Part shown: one piece after another, positions 1 to 8,635 of the stretch
How positions within the stretch are numbered: the first letter of the stretch is position 1
Layout: each line of letters opens with the position of its first letter
Source: UBA6244 sp965140775
Lineage (GTDB): Bacteria; Bacteroidota; Bacteroidia; Bacteroidales; F082
Direction of reading: 5' to 3'
NCBI GenBank assembly: GCA_965140775.1
Contig: OZ223471.1
Coordinates: forward strand, 3,472,001-3,536,000
DNA length: 64,000 nt
Translations under genes and position numbers: made by a program
Notes under the pieces: model-generated
The model's database searches: none
Seen by the model: the letters and a program-made list of their open reading frames with translations, nothing else
Told to the model about the DNA's origin: nothing

Positions 1-1
1 C

Positions 2-559
2 CAATGGATAAAGGGCTTACTTTTTTTGTTGTTGGGTGTGGCTTCCATAGCTGCTGCCATAAAATATGTGGTTGGGGAAAACGCCTATGGTTACCGGGGA
101 TTGGGCGATATATTTGTATTTCTGTTTTTTGGATTGGCAGGCGTTGCGGGAACCTATTACCTCAATACACTCAGTCTGCCTTGGGATATTTGGTTGCCCG
201 CAGCGGCTCTGGGGTTTTTCAGTACGGGAGTACTCAACCTCAACAACATGCGCGATGCCGACAACGATCTGCGTTCCGGAAAAATCACCATTCCGGTACG
301 ATTGGGACCCTCATATGCCAAAATCTACCATATGATGCTCATCCTGTTTGGCTGGACCTCCGCCTTCCTGTTCAATTATATAAATCACCTCGACATCACC
401 CAATGGATGTATGCAGTGGTGCTTCCCTTGTTTGTTTTGGATTTGATAAAAATTGTACGCACAAAAAATCCCAGGGCACTGGATCCCTTTCTGAAAAAAC
501 TTGCTTTGAGCACCCTCACCTTCACCATTCTGTTTGGAATAAGCCTGATTGCCTTTTAA
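2..559 (+). CDS. menA: 1,4-dihydroxy-2-naphthoate polyprenyltransferase MenA, 3' part
   Basis: This is the C-terminal part of a UbiA-family membrane prenyltransferase; the frame is open to the window edge, so the gene begins outside. MenA joins a polyprenyl chain to 1,4-dihydroxy-2-naphthoate in menaquinone synthesis at the inner membrane. The visible 185 residues are mostly hydrophobic helices. The second Asp-rich UbiA motif is visible as NNMRDADND, followed by a basic GKITIPVRLG loop. The stop at 557-559 is followed 38 bases later by menC, so menA, menC and menE probably form one operon. The family call is firm, and MenA rather than another UbiA member rests largely on the men neighbours. 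Confidence 0.9.
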   Translation, partial: QWIKGLLFLLLGVASIAAAIKYVVGENAYGYRGLGDIFVFLFFGLAGVAGTYYLNTLSLPWDIWLPAAALGFFSTGVLNLNNMRDADNDLRSGKITIPVRLGPSYAKIYHMMLILFGWTSAFLFNYINHLDITQWMYAVVLPLFVLDLIKIVRTKNPRALDPFLKKLALSTLTFTILFGISLIAF

Positions 560-597
560 ACCGGTCTTGATTTTTTGTATTTTTACATAAAAAAGTC

Positions 598-1659
598 ATG
601 CTCTCAGCCCGTTATTTTCCATACCGCCTGATTTTTAAATTCGATGCTGGAACCTCCCGTGGAATTTTGAAAAATAAGGACTCCTGGTTTATTGAGGTTT
701 GGAACAAAGATGCCCCCGAAATACGGGGAATTGGCGAATGTAGCCTGATACCCGGATTGAGTCCCGACCGAACCGCCGGCATAGAAGCCAAATTGAGAGA
801 AATCTGCCAGAACATCAACCAACTTGATGAACGCCTGAGGCAAAGCCTGCTTGATTTTCCGGCCATCAGGTTTGGTTTGGAAACGGCATTGCAGGACCTC
901 AAAACAGGAGGAAAAAGAATTTTATATCCTTCACCCTTTACTGAAGGAATTGCCTCCATCCCCATCAACGGGCTTATTTGGATGGGAAAATATAAGGAGA
1001 TGCTGGAACGCATTCATCAAAAAATAAACGATGGCTTCCGGTGTTTAAAAATGAAAGTGGGTGCCATCGCTTTCGATGAAGAAATCAAACTCTTACAACT
1101 TATCCGACACGAGTTTTCATCCGAAAGTCTTGAACTGCGATTGGATGCCAACGGTGCTTTTGAAACCGCCAATGCCATGCAAAAGCTGGAACGGCTGGCC
1201 ATTTTCAACATCCACTCCATCGAGCAGCCCATCCGTCCACGGCAATGGGAACACATGGCCGAGCTTTGCCGAAAAAGCCCCATCCCCACTGCCCTGGATG
1301 AAGAGCTGATTGGTATCAGAAGCAGCAGCGAATTGTCGAGGATGTTGCAATATATTCGACCGAAATACGTGATACTCAAGCCCAGCCTGATTGGTGGGAT
1401 TGCCATGGCCAACAGTTTTATACAAGCGGCCAACAGCAACCGGATTGGGTGGTGGGTAACCTCAGCTTTGGAATCGAATGTCGGACTCAACGCCATTGCC
1501 CAATGGACTTACACACTGCAAAACCCACTGCCTCAAGGCTTGGGAACGGGCCAACTGTTTACCAACAACGTGGAATCGCCGCTGCACATGGATTCGGGCC
1601 GATTGCATTACCAACCCGAAGGTAAGTGGAACCTAAATCCTTTGTTTAAAAAACCCTGA
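598..1659 (+). CDS. menC: o-succinylbenzoate synthase MenC
   Basis: This 353-residue enolase-superfamily enzyme dehydrates SHCHC to o-succinylbenzoate in menaquinone synthesis. The barrel catalytic set is complete: the KxK pair at K151/K153, metal ligands D183 (in LDANGAF), E209 (in IEQP) and D234 (in LDEEL), and the second catalytic lysine K261 (in ILKPSLIGG). An N-terminal capping domain covers about residues 1-110. The ATG at 598 lies 38 bases after menA, and menE follows 3 bases after the stop, which supports co-transcription. No unusual features were seen. Confidence 0.93.
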   Translation: MLSARYFPYRLIFKFDAGTSRGILKNKDSWFIEVWNKDAPEIRGIGECSLIPGLSPDRTAGIEAKLREICQNINQLDERLRQSLLDFPAIRFGLETALQDLKTGGKRILYPSPFTEGIASIPINGLIWMGKYKEMLERIHQKINDGFRCLKMKVGAIAFDEEIKLLQLIRHEFSSESLELRLDANGAFETANAMQKLERLAIFNIHSIEQPIRPRQWEHMAELCRKSPIPTALDEELIGIRSSSELSRMLQYIRPKYVILKPSLIGGIAMANSFIQAANSNRIGWWVTSALESNVGLNAIAQWTYTLQNPLPQGLGTGQLFTNNVESPLHMDSGRLHYQPEGKWNLNPLFKKP

Positions 1660-1662
1660 TAC

Positions 1663-2760
1663 ATGAAAATCTATTTCGAACATCAGGTAGCTACATTGGA
1701 TGAATTTTTAATTCAGTGCCGGGAGCGACTCATGCTATCGACCCCGGAACCATGGGAAAGGGCAGTTTTTCAATTTATGATCGATTGGCACAACGCAAGC
1801 CCTGTGGTGGAAGTGACCACATCAGGCTCTACCGGAACAGCCAAAACCATCCAACTACCCAAAAAATACATGAGGATCAGTGCCCAATCCACCTTAAAAT
1901 TTCTGAACATTCCCCGAAACAGCACCGCCTGGCTATGTCTTCCGGCCAACTACATAGCGGGTAAAATGATGATTGTAAGAGCTTTAGAAGGAAATATGGA
2001 TTTGGTAATATCCAAACCTGAATCAAAACCGGCACTCCCTGAGTTGAGTTCCATCGCTTTAACAGCCATGGTTCCGATGCAGGTGGAACAATGGACCACA
2101 CACCCCGACGACATCCAACTGCTTGAGCAGCACCTTAGCCATTTGTTGATTGGCGGCGCCACCGTTTCAGCACCTTTGGAAACAAAACTTCGGCCCATGC
2201 AAGGCCTATCCATCTGGCATACCTATGGCATGACAGAAACCATCACCCATGTGGCGTTGCGAAAAATTAATGGTCATGACCACCAGGCAGGCTTTGTTCC
2301 ATTACCCGGGGTAACGATTGAAAGAAACAACAAAAATTGTTTGGTAATCAACTTCCCGGAAATCGGAGTCAACCAATTACATTCCAACGATTTGGTAGAA
2401 ATATTTCAGGATGGCAGCTTTGGATATGTTGGCCGTGCCGATTGGGTGATCAACAGTGGCGGCATCAAATTGAGTCCGGAAAAAATAGAAGCCAAACTCG
2501 AAGGACATCTGCCATGTCCGTTTTTCATTACCTCGCTTCCCGACCTTGTTTTAGGCGAAAAAGCAGTGTTGTGCCTTGAAGACCAAGGCCATCTGCTATT
2601 AAAAATCTGTGAATTCTGGAAAATCATTGAGTCGAAGCTGAAAAAAACGGAGATTCCGAGAGAAATTCATTTCGTGAAAAAGTTTTTAAGATCAGACACC
2701 GGAAAACTGCGCCGAAAAGACACCCATTATTTGCTAAAAGAAAAATTGAAATGTCTTTAA
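1663..2760 (+). CDS. menE: o-succinylbenzoate-CoA ligase MenE (short form)
   Basis: This 365-residue ANL-superfamily AMP-forming ligase activates o-succinylbenzoate to its CoA thioester. The phosphate-binding loop TTSGSTGTAK lies near residues 52-61 and the YGMTET adenylate motif at 188-193. An RADWVINSGGIKLSP hinge comes later, and a C-terminal DTGKLRR segment carries the likely catalytic lysine. It is shorter than typical 450-500 residue MenE proteins because the N-terminal region is reduced, as is common in Bacteroidota. It starts 3 bases after menC, so translation may be coupled. It ends the visible men operon; 111 bases without a clear terminator follow. Confidence 0.92.
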   Translation: MKIYFEHQVATLDEFLIQCRERLMLSTPEPWERAVFQFMIDWHNASPVVEVTTSGSTGTAKTIQLPKKYMRISAQSTLKFLNIPRNSTAWLCLPANYIAGKMMIVRALEGNMDLVISKPESKPALPELSSIALTAMVPMQVEQWTTHPDDIQLLEQHLSHLLIGGATVSAPLETKLRPMQGLSIWHTYGMTETITHVALRKINGHDHQAGFVPLPGVTIERNNKNCLVINFPEIGVNQLHSNDLVEIFQDGSFGYVGRADWVINSGGIKLSPEKIEAKLEGHLPCPFFITSLPDLVLGEKAVLCLEDQGHLLLKICEFWKIIESKLKKTEIPREIHFVKKFLRSDTGKLRRKDTHYLLKEKLKCL

Positions 2761-2871
2761 TTTTTATTTACTTTAGTACCCGCTTATCTTCATATCAGAG
2801 GTAGGTCAGAATTAGCCAAATAATTCCGTTTATGATAATTATTTTGAATACTTTTTTAAAGAAGTGAAACC

Positions 2872-3264
2872 ATGGGCACAAATAGCACATATAATTTTTC
2901 GGGAAAAGTGATATTAATAGTGGAAGATACTGAAACCAGCAACCGCTTCTATAATGCAGCACTAAGTCGCACCAATGCCAGCCTCCTGTGGGCCATCAAC
3001 GGCGATGAAGCCCTGAAAAAAGCCGAGGAAAACCCCAATATCGACGCCATACTTTTGGACCTGAACCTTCCGGGAATAAGTGGATTTGAAGTATTAAAAA
3101 CCATCCGTGCCAAAAACAAAGATGTTTCCATTATTGTACAAACCGCTTATGTGCTGTCGGGAGAGGAAGCTACCTGTTACGAGTTGGGAGCCAGCGATTT
3201 CATTTCAAAACCCATTATGCTTGATCATTTGCTTGGAACACTCAACAAACACTTAATGGTCTAG
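2872..3264 (+). CDS. Single-domain response regulator (CheY-like)
   Basis: This is a stand-alone receiver domain of 130 residues with no output domain. The phosphorylation site is D63 in LLDLNLPG. The acidic pair is E18/D19, the switch threonine is T91 in QTAY, and the conserved lysine is K113 in SKP. Such proteins act as phosphorelay intermediates or bind partner proteins; no kinase is nearby to suggest which. The ATG is at 2872. Its 3' end overlaps by four bases the 3' end of the convergent nuclease-like gene on the minus strand. Confidence 0.9.
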   Translation: MGTNSTYNFSGKVILIVEDTETSNRFYNAALSRTNASLLWAINGDEALKKAEENPNIDAILLDLNLPGISGFEVLKTIRAKNKDVSIIVQTAYVLSGEEATCYELGASDFISKPIMLDHLLGTLNKHLMV

Positions 3265-4094
3265 TTTTTCTGATCGATTATCTGTTTTGCCTCCATGACA
3301 ATCCTGTCTATCTGTTTCTTTGTTTTGCCCAATTTGCGTAATACATCTTGTTGTTGCAACAAAGTGCGACATAAAATAATATCCTGATCAAGGAGATAAA
3401 CCTTTTCAGCTTTTGTAAGTAAGTGCAAGGCTGTTATTGGGTGAAATCCGGCACGGTCGATCAAATCGCGAAGACTCGATCTGGCAGGGTAATCCCACGA
3501 AATCATTTTTAATCCGGCACAAGTACCATATTGAATGGCATCGCCCGTAAAACGGGTATTGGTAACTATCCAGCCTTCATAATTCATATCAGGTTCATGG
3601 CGTTTCTGCCAGGCACTTTTCATATCAAGAAAGCGCGACTGAATGTACAAGGCCACTTTTACGTCGCTTTTGCGGGCAATATCGTTGTGAAATTTACATT
3701 CCACCATCACCTTTAATCCGGGTTTGTCGGCCACCACATCCAGTTCGTGACTTACGCAAGTCCCTTGTTCCACCACACCTACCTTACAACCATAACCCTG
3801 TTCTTTCAACAATTCGCCCACAAGGTATTCAAAAGGATGACCTGTGGGACCCAGATCAAGAATGGCTTTTTTAAGGCGGTAACGACCGGCCACCTTGTTC
3901 GACTTTTTGCGCAATTGTGCATAAGCCATTTTATACAATGCATGGGTTGACATTCCGTCGGTTATCTGTACCATCACCAAATCCACCACACGATCTACTT
4001 CGGCTCTATCGGCTCCGGCTCTCAGCAAGGAGTTTCTGAGTTTTTCCACATCAAAGTCAGCTGTTTCGCCATTTCTCTTTACAATCCTTTTCAT
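3261..4094 (-). CDS. ATP-cone domain plus PD-(D/E)XK endonuclease-like protein
   Basis: The protein is 277 residues from the ATG at 4094. An upstream in-frame TTG at 4181 would add a poorly conserved-looking leader and was not chosen. Residues 1-85 resemble an ATP-cone, the nucleotide-binding regulatory domain of ribonucleotide reductases and NrdR (RIVKRNGETADFDVEKLR start). Residues 85-195 form a restriction-endonuclease-like fold with D119 and the E132-x-K134 pair (VECKF), i.e. an Mrr/PD-(D/E)XK-type active site. The C-terminal part is helical. The fusion suggests a nucleotide-sensing nuclease, but the substrate is unknown. There is no methyltransferase beside it, so it is not a classical restriction system. 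Confidence 0.8.
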   Translation of the reverse strand: MKRIVKRNGETADFDVEKLRNSLLRAGADRAEVDRVVDLVMVQITDGMSTHALYKMAYAQLRKKSNKVAGRYRLKKAILDLGPTGHPFEYLVGELLKEQGYGCKVGVVEQGTCVSHELDVVADKPGLKVMVECKFHNDIARKSDVKVALYIQSRFLDMKSAWQKRHEPDMNYEGWIVTNTRFTGDAIQYGTCAGLKMISWDYPARSSLRDLIDRAGFHPITALHLLTKAEKVYLLDQDIILCRTLLQQQDVLRKLGKTKKQIDRIVMEAKQIIDQKN

Positions 4095-4536
4095 ACCTAT
4101 ATGTTCGGGAAAATTTTCGTGTGAAGATACAAAAAAAGCCCATTCCATTAGGTGAAATGAGCTTCCAAAAAAAATGAACAATTACAGCTATATGGTTGTA
4201 TGAACTTTTCAATTAATGGTTTTCTTTCTTGATGAGAGGGCCGAAAACCGTACCTGTTTGGTGATACTAAAGTAAGCATAAAGCCAAGGATTGAGTTGAT
4301 TGGTGAGACTTATTTTCAATAACAAGCCTGATTTTAACGGGCCAACTGCCTGACTTGCCCTATTCAAACGATTGCAAATCAAATACTCCTCCTCTTCTCC
4401 AACCTGCAATTAAACCAAAAATGTTATGTTTTCCCCGATTTACAAAGGGAATGGGCCTTGAAATCCATGTGGAATCCGATCAAAAAACCACCCAAAAAGC
4501 CATATATGGATACAAGAGCGTAGTCAAGCATGCCTT
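4095..4536. other. Intergenic stretch without a convincing gene
   Basis: The minus-strand frame 4209-4409 could encode 66 residues rich in hydrophobic and basic positions, but it matches no family I recognise and has no clear start signal. The plus-strand frames here are low-complexity. The stretch is otherwise AT-rich leader and spacer between the nuclease-like gene and the terminator of the amylase gene. Confidence 0.4.
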
Positions 4537-4575
4537 GCAAAAAAATCGGGATGAATGGCAACCATTCACCCCGAT
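4537..4575 (-). terminator. Rho-independent terminator of the T9SS amylase gene
   Basis: A 14-bp stem is formed by 4545-4558 and 4562-4575 with a 3-base loop and one wobble pair. Read on the minus strand it is followed directly by a run of seven T residues (complement of 4539-4545). It lies 22 bases downstream of the amylase stop codon. Confidence 0.85.
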
Positions 4576-4596
4576 GTCATCAGAAAAATATTCAAG

Positions 4597-7383
4597 CTAT
4601 TTTTTTACAAACTTTTGCGTTACACGTTGACCGCTCGTCATCGAGGCACTTACCATGTAAAGTCCGCGGGGCAATGATTGCGTATCGACCGAAACAGTGC
4701 CGACCCCTGCACTTTCTTTTGACCACACCAACTTACCGAGGGCATCATATACCTGTATGTCAGCAATTTCTCCGGATGCCTGCACTTGAAGTATCTGATC
4801 AACAGGATTGGGAAAAACCGTGATGGTTTGAGGAATATTGACTCCGTCTTCCACGTCGAGGTAGGTTCCCTGGCTAAGCTTTTTTGTAGTATAGATATGG
4901 AACTCGCCGGCCTTGAGGTTGATGGGCTCATTTTTATTGAACACATTGATGGAATCGCTGCTAAAAAAGTCGTACCAAATGCCGGCCTGTTGGAAATTGG
5001 GATCAACCGACCCGTCCACCACGTCAAAATTACCTACGATGGTTACATCCATGGTACTGTGGTTCAGGTGAATGGTTTTGTATAAGGAATTCCCTCCGTC
5101 GATGGAAAAATCGGTGGTACTGAATGCCGGTTCACTTTTCTTGAGTTCGATGAGTGCTTTAAAAACATTGTAAACGCGCTTGCGGTTGGGGTTATCGTAA
5201 TATGACCATTTCACCGGCTTGGGGCTCAGTCGGCAATTGTCGTTGACGGTACCATCTTCGCAAGTATTGATGGAATAATCGTAGCCCAGTTCACCAAACT
5301 GCCAAATCATTTTGGGCCCGGGAACGGTGATAAAAAATGCTGCAGCGGCTTCCACCCTGCTCAGCGCGGTGTTTAAATCACGTGTGGAATAACTTCCACT
5401 GGAGTTTCCCCAGGTTAGATTTTTATACATCATGCGCTCCTCGTCATGACTTTCCATGTAGCCCACCACATGAGGTTTCGACCAGCCACGTTCTTCATAG
5501 GAAATCCACGACAAATCATTTTCTGTGGGATGACCCATCGACGACTGACAATAGTTCCAGTTAAGATTTCCCCACAAGAGCATTCCTGCATCGGCCAACA
5601 CTTCTTCCTCCGAATTGACGGTAAGATGTTCCAACAACACCAGGGCATCCTCTTTTACGGCGAATATTTGATTGGCCATTCGCTCGAGGATGTCGATGCG
5701 CGCCTGGTCGTAACCCCATCCATCGCCGGGGGTATTGGTAAATCCTTTGGTAAAATCGAATCGGAATCCATCTACTTTGTATTCCTGAATCCAATAACGG
5801 TTGACACGGTCCACAAAATCTTTGGTGGCCTGGCTTTCGTGATTAAAATCGCTTCCCCAGCTGTAAGTAGGATTGGGTGAAGTTACATTAAACCATGGAT
5901 TGTTGGCCGCAGGGCGGTTGTTTTCGCCATCCCAATACATCATGGCCAGCGGACAAGTTCCGTAGGCATGATTCAACACCATGTCCATAATAACGGCAAT
6001 TCCTCTTTTATGACATTCGTCCACGAGGGCTTTGAAGGTATTTTTGGGGCCATAATATTTATCTACAGCAAAATAATAGTTGGGGTTATAACCCCAGCTG
6101 ATGTTTCCTTCGAATTCGCTAACGGGCATAAACTCAACGGCTGTTACCCCCAGATTGGCCAGATAATCCAAGGTATCCAACACACTGTTGAATGTTCGGG
6201 CGGTAGTAAAATCGCGAACCAGAAGCTCATAAACCACGAGGTGTTCGGGGTCGGGGGTGGCAAAGTTTTCCACTTCCCAGGGATAAGGCTCCTGACCTGT
6301 TTGAAACACGGTGGCAATGCCGGAAGTTTTTCCGGTGGGATACTCGATGAGGTTGGGATAGGTGGAACTGGAGATGTATTTGTCGTTCCACGGATCGCTC
6401 ACCTGGTCGGCATAAATATCACCTACACGAATGGTTCCATCAATCAGGTATTGAAAAATATACTGCTTTCCCTCTTCCAACCCTGATATTTCCACCCAAA
6501 AATGCATACCATCGGGGGTGATTTTCATTTCGTAGGCTTCTTCGAGCTCCCAGTCGCTGAAATCGCCGATGGCGAAAATGTATTCCTTTTCGGGAGCATA
6601 CAAACTGAGCAAAACCGTGTTGGCATCCAGGTAATTAATACCATCCACCACTCCATCAGGGCGCGCTTCCACTACGGCGGGTCTTCTTACATAAACATAA
6701 AGGCTGTCGAAAGCTGTTTCGGTATCATTTTTCGCCATTACTTTTACCCAATGTTTTCCGTAGGTATCGGCTGTAAACGTGGTAAAAAACGATTCCCCTG
6801 TTCCGGCATAGATTTGATTGTCGTCAACATAAACAAAGGTTGAATCGGCCTCGCTGCTGCTTCCCGAAACTTCCACCTGATCGTTTTGCTGAACCACTGT
6901 GGGTCGGTCGGAGGGCAAGGTAATCAGCACGTTGATGCCACCCACACTCACATCATAAAAAATATCGCTTCCATCTTCATTTTTTCCGGTGGCCGAGCCA
7001 TCGGTATTTCTGAAGACAAAAGCCAGTTTCAGGATGGTTTCGTTGGCCGGAACGCCATAATATTCGCGGATGGTGGGTGTAATAATAAGTTGCCAGAGGT
7101 CTTCACCAATGGGGGAAAGCTTACACTCGGGTATGTTGGTAGTCCAACCGGCCTTCACATATTTCCAGTCGGAAGGAGAGGTGCTGGCATCGGTAATAAC
7201 GCCGGTATGGGCATACACATCATCGGAAGTGCCTGCCAACCCACCGCTACCAAGTTGGGCATTAAATACAATGGTCACCATATCCTGATCGGTGGGAAAA
7301 GCCGGTGTAGCGGTAATTACCTGAGATTGGACAGTAAGCAGACTGACGGCAATAAATAAAAGGGATAAAAATATTTTTTTCAT
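4597..7383 (-). CDS. T9SS-exported GH13 alpha-amylase family protein, multidomain
   Basis: This 928-residue secreted alpha-glucan hydrolase has a signal peptide (1-20) and an N-terminal beta module (about 22-150) shared with the GH31 protein of this window. A linker/Ig-like segment and a CBM48/E-set-like part (about 245-330) follow. The GH13 barrel starts near 380. Catalytic features are D467 in MDMVLNH, R541 and nucleophile D543 in GFRFDFTKG, acid/base E585 in LLEHL, and H646/D647 in ESHDEE. The C-terminal 75 residues are a type IX secretion sorting domain (VFPNP start, QKFVKK end). It is therefore probably exported to the surface or medium to cut starch or glycogen. It is monocistronic, with a promoter upstream and a terminator downstream. 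GH13 subfamily specificity is not certain. Confidence 0.93.
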   Translation of the reverse strand: MKKIFLSLLFIAVSLLTVQSQVITATPAFPTDQDMVTIVFNAQLGSGGLAGTSDDVYAHTGVITDASTSPSDWKYVKAGWTTNIPECKLSPIGEDLWQLIITPTIREYYGVPANETILKLAFVFRNTDGSATGKNEDGSDIFYDVSVGGINVLITLPSDRPTVVQQNDQVEVSGSSSEADSTFVYVDDNQIYAGTGESFFTTFTADTYGKHWVKVMAKNDTETAFDSLYVYVRRPAVVEARPDGVVDGINYLDANTVLLSLYAPEKEYIFAIGDFSDWELEEAYEMKITPDGMHFWVEISGLEEGKQYIFQYLIDGTIRVGDIYADQVSDPWNDKYISSSTYPNLIEYPTGKTSGIATVFQTGQEPYPWEVENFATPDPEHLVVYELLVRDFTTARTFNSVLDTLDYLANLGVTAVEFMPVSEFEGNISWGYNPNYYFAVDKYYGPKNTFKALVDECHKRGIAVIMDMVLNHAYGTCPLAMMYWDGENNRPAANNPWFNVTSPNPTYSWGSDFNHESQATKDFVDRVNRYWIQEYKVDGFRFDFTKGFTNTPGDGWGYDQARIDILERMANQIFAVKEDALVLLEHLTVNSEEEVLADAGMLLWGNLNWNYCQSSMGHPTENDLSWISYEERGWSKPHVVGYMESHDEERMMYKNLTWGNSSGSYSTRDLNTALSRVEAAAAFFITVPGPKMIWQFGELGYDYSINTCEDGTVNDNCRLSPKPVKWSYYDNPNRKRVYNVFKALIELKKSEPAFSTTDFSIDGGNSLYKTIHLNHSTMDVTIVGNFDVVDGSVDPNFQQAGIWYDFFSSDSINVFNKNEPINLKAGEFHIYTTKKLSQGTYLDVEDGVNIPQTITVFPNPVDQILQVQASGEIADIQVYDALGKLVWSKESAGVGTVSVDTQSLPRGLYMVSASMTSGQRVTQKFVKK

Positions 7384-7404
7384 GTTGATGGGATTGATAG
7401 CTTA

Positions 7405-7436
7405 CAAAGGTAGGTAAATTAAGGGGTGAAAGCCAA
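7405..7436 (-). promoter_or_regulatory. Predicted Bacteroidota-type promoter of the T9SS amylase
   Basis: On the minus strand, 7412-7405 reads TACCTTTG, an exact TAnnTTTG -7 element. It is preceded by an ATTG-like -33 element ending at 7434, with 21 bases between them. The predicted start point leaves a leader of about 15 bases before the ATG at 7383. Confidence 0.6.
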
Positions 7437-7517
7437 TTCGTGTGCACTAACTTAAGGTTAAGACGCATGGCATATAATACAAGGTGTATAACAAACTGAT
7501 GCAAACGATTGTTAAAG

Positions 7518-7584
7518 ATCAATGGATCAGGGGGATCAATGGGATCAGGGGGATCAATGGATCAGTGGATCAGGGGGATCAATA
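7518..7584. repeat. Short GGATCARKGG-type tandem repeat
   Basis: The words ggatcaatgg, ggatcagggg and ggatcagtgg alternate for about 65 bases. This is a degenerate tandem repeat of roughly 8-10 bp just upstream of composite array A. It holds no gene. Confidence 0.75.
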
Positions 7585-7599
7585 TGGTTAAATAAAGAG

Positions 7600-8257
7600 A
7601 TTCCTCAATTGGCGCAAGCATCTACTGGCGCAAGCGTCCGCTTGTGCCTTGTTTTTGGTTCATCCATTTTCACTTCTTGTTAACCTACCAAAACGGATGT
7701 CATTTTGTTAATTCCCTAACGGGAAAAACACCCTCCAAAAACTGTTTCTATGGATATTAATGCCCTACGGGCAACAGCCTCGTTTGGTAGTTGTTGTTTG
7801 ATAAATAGGTGTGCTCTCCCTTATCCCTTGTCACTTGTCACTTGTCACTTTCTTCTCAACTGGCGCAAGCCTCCGCTTGTGCCTTGTTTTTGGTTCATCC
7901 ATTTTCACTTCTTGTTAACCTACCAAAACGGTTGTTATTTAGTTTATTCCCTAACGGGAAAAATACGCTCCTAAAATTGTTTCTATGGATATTGATGCCC
8001 TACGGGCAATAGCCGCGTTTGGTAGTTGATGTTTGATAAATAGGTGTGCTCTCCCTTGTCCCTTGTCCCTTGTCCCTTTTCACTTATCCCTTGTCACTTG
8101 TCCCTTTCTTCTCAACTGGCGCAAGCGTCCGCTTGTGCCTTGTTTTTGGTTCATCCAATATCACTCCTTGTTATCGTATCAAAACGGATGTCATTTTGTT
8201 AATTCCCTAACGGGAAAAACACCCTCCAAAAACTGTTTCTATGGATATTAATGCCCT
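7600..8257 (+). repeat. Composite palindromic repeat array A, left part (3 units)
   Basis: Three copies of a unit of about 240 bp are present. Each carries, in order, a TTGTCAC microrepeat tract, a 22-bp palindrome starting GGCGCAAGC and ending CGCTTGTGCC, the hairpin TTCCC-TAAC-GGGAA, and the hairpin GCCC-TAC-GGGC inside the words gatattgatgccctacgggc. The third unit is cut after ATGCCCT at 8257 by the IS element and resumes at 9795. Short ORFs of 67-76 codons run across the units but are judged non-coding. The same unit recurs in reverse orientation at 31.1-32.2 kb. Confidence 0.9.
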
Positions 8258-8635
8258 TCTATGTTGTAATCCAAATTTTTTCTTCATTATTTCTTTCTTT
8301 TTTAGAGAGTTATTAATTTGACAATTTTACCATCGGGCAATACGAAGCCTGAAGGTTTTCCCCTCATTGTTAAATTATACTGGGCCTAGGCCCAGTATAA
8401 TTTCTTGAACCTTCGGTATAAAACTTCACCTTCGGTTTCCCCTCATTGTAACGAATCCGGTCTATAAAAACACCCTTCTATCAGCGGACATAATTTAACC
8501 AGCCGCATTTCTGTGTTCAATTTATTATAGATAAGAGCTGTGGCCTACGGGTAACGGACACCCTATTCGGGGCCGCAAGGGAATTCAAACAGTCTCTTTA
8601 TCATTGAGTTGCTTCTATTTCCGATTTCGTTTTTA
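8258..8635 (-). ncRNA. Candidate bridge-RNA-coding noncoding end of the IS110-family element
   Basis: IS110-family recombinases are known to use a bridge RNA encoded in the long noncoding end; in IS1111-type elements this end is downstream of the recombinase. This 378-bp segment contains no gene and is rich in hairpins. Two stretches resemble the insertion target. The first is 8541-8554, TGGCCTACGGGTAA against target TGCCCTACGGGCAA. The second is 8334-8342, CGGGCAATA, a 9-base match. The first lies in an internal loop of a possible stem (GGCC/GGCC outside, GGGT/ACCC inside). That these are guides is inference; no RNA boundaries can be set from sequence alone. Confidence 0.35.
8374..8401. repeat. 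Perfect 28-bp palindrome inside the IS noncoding end
   Basis: The 14-base arms ATTATACTGGGCCT and AGGCCCAGTATAAT meet without a spacer. The palindrome is flanked by near-identical words ggttttcccctcattg (8353-8368) and ggtttcccctcattg (about 8435-8449). It may be a terminator-like or RNA-structural element of the candidate bridge RNA region. Confidence 0.85.
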
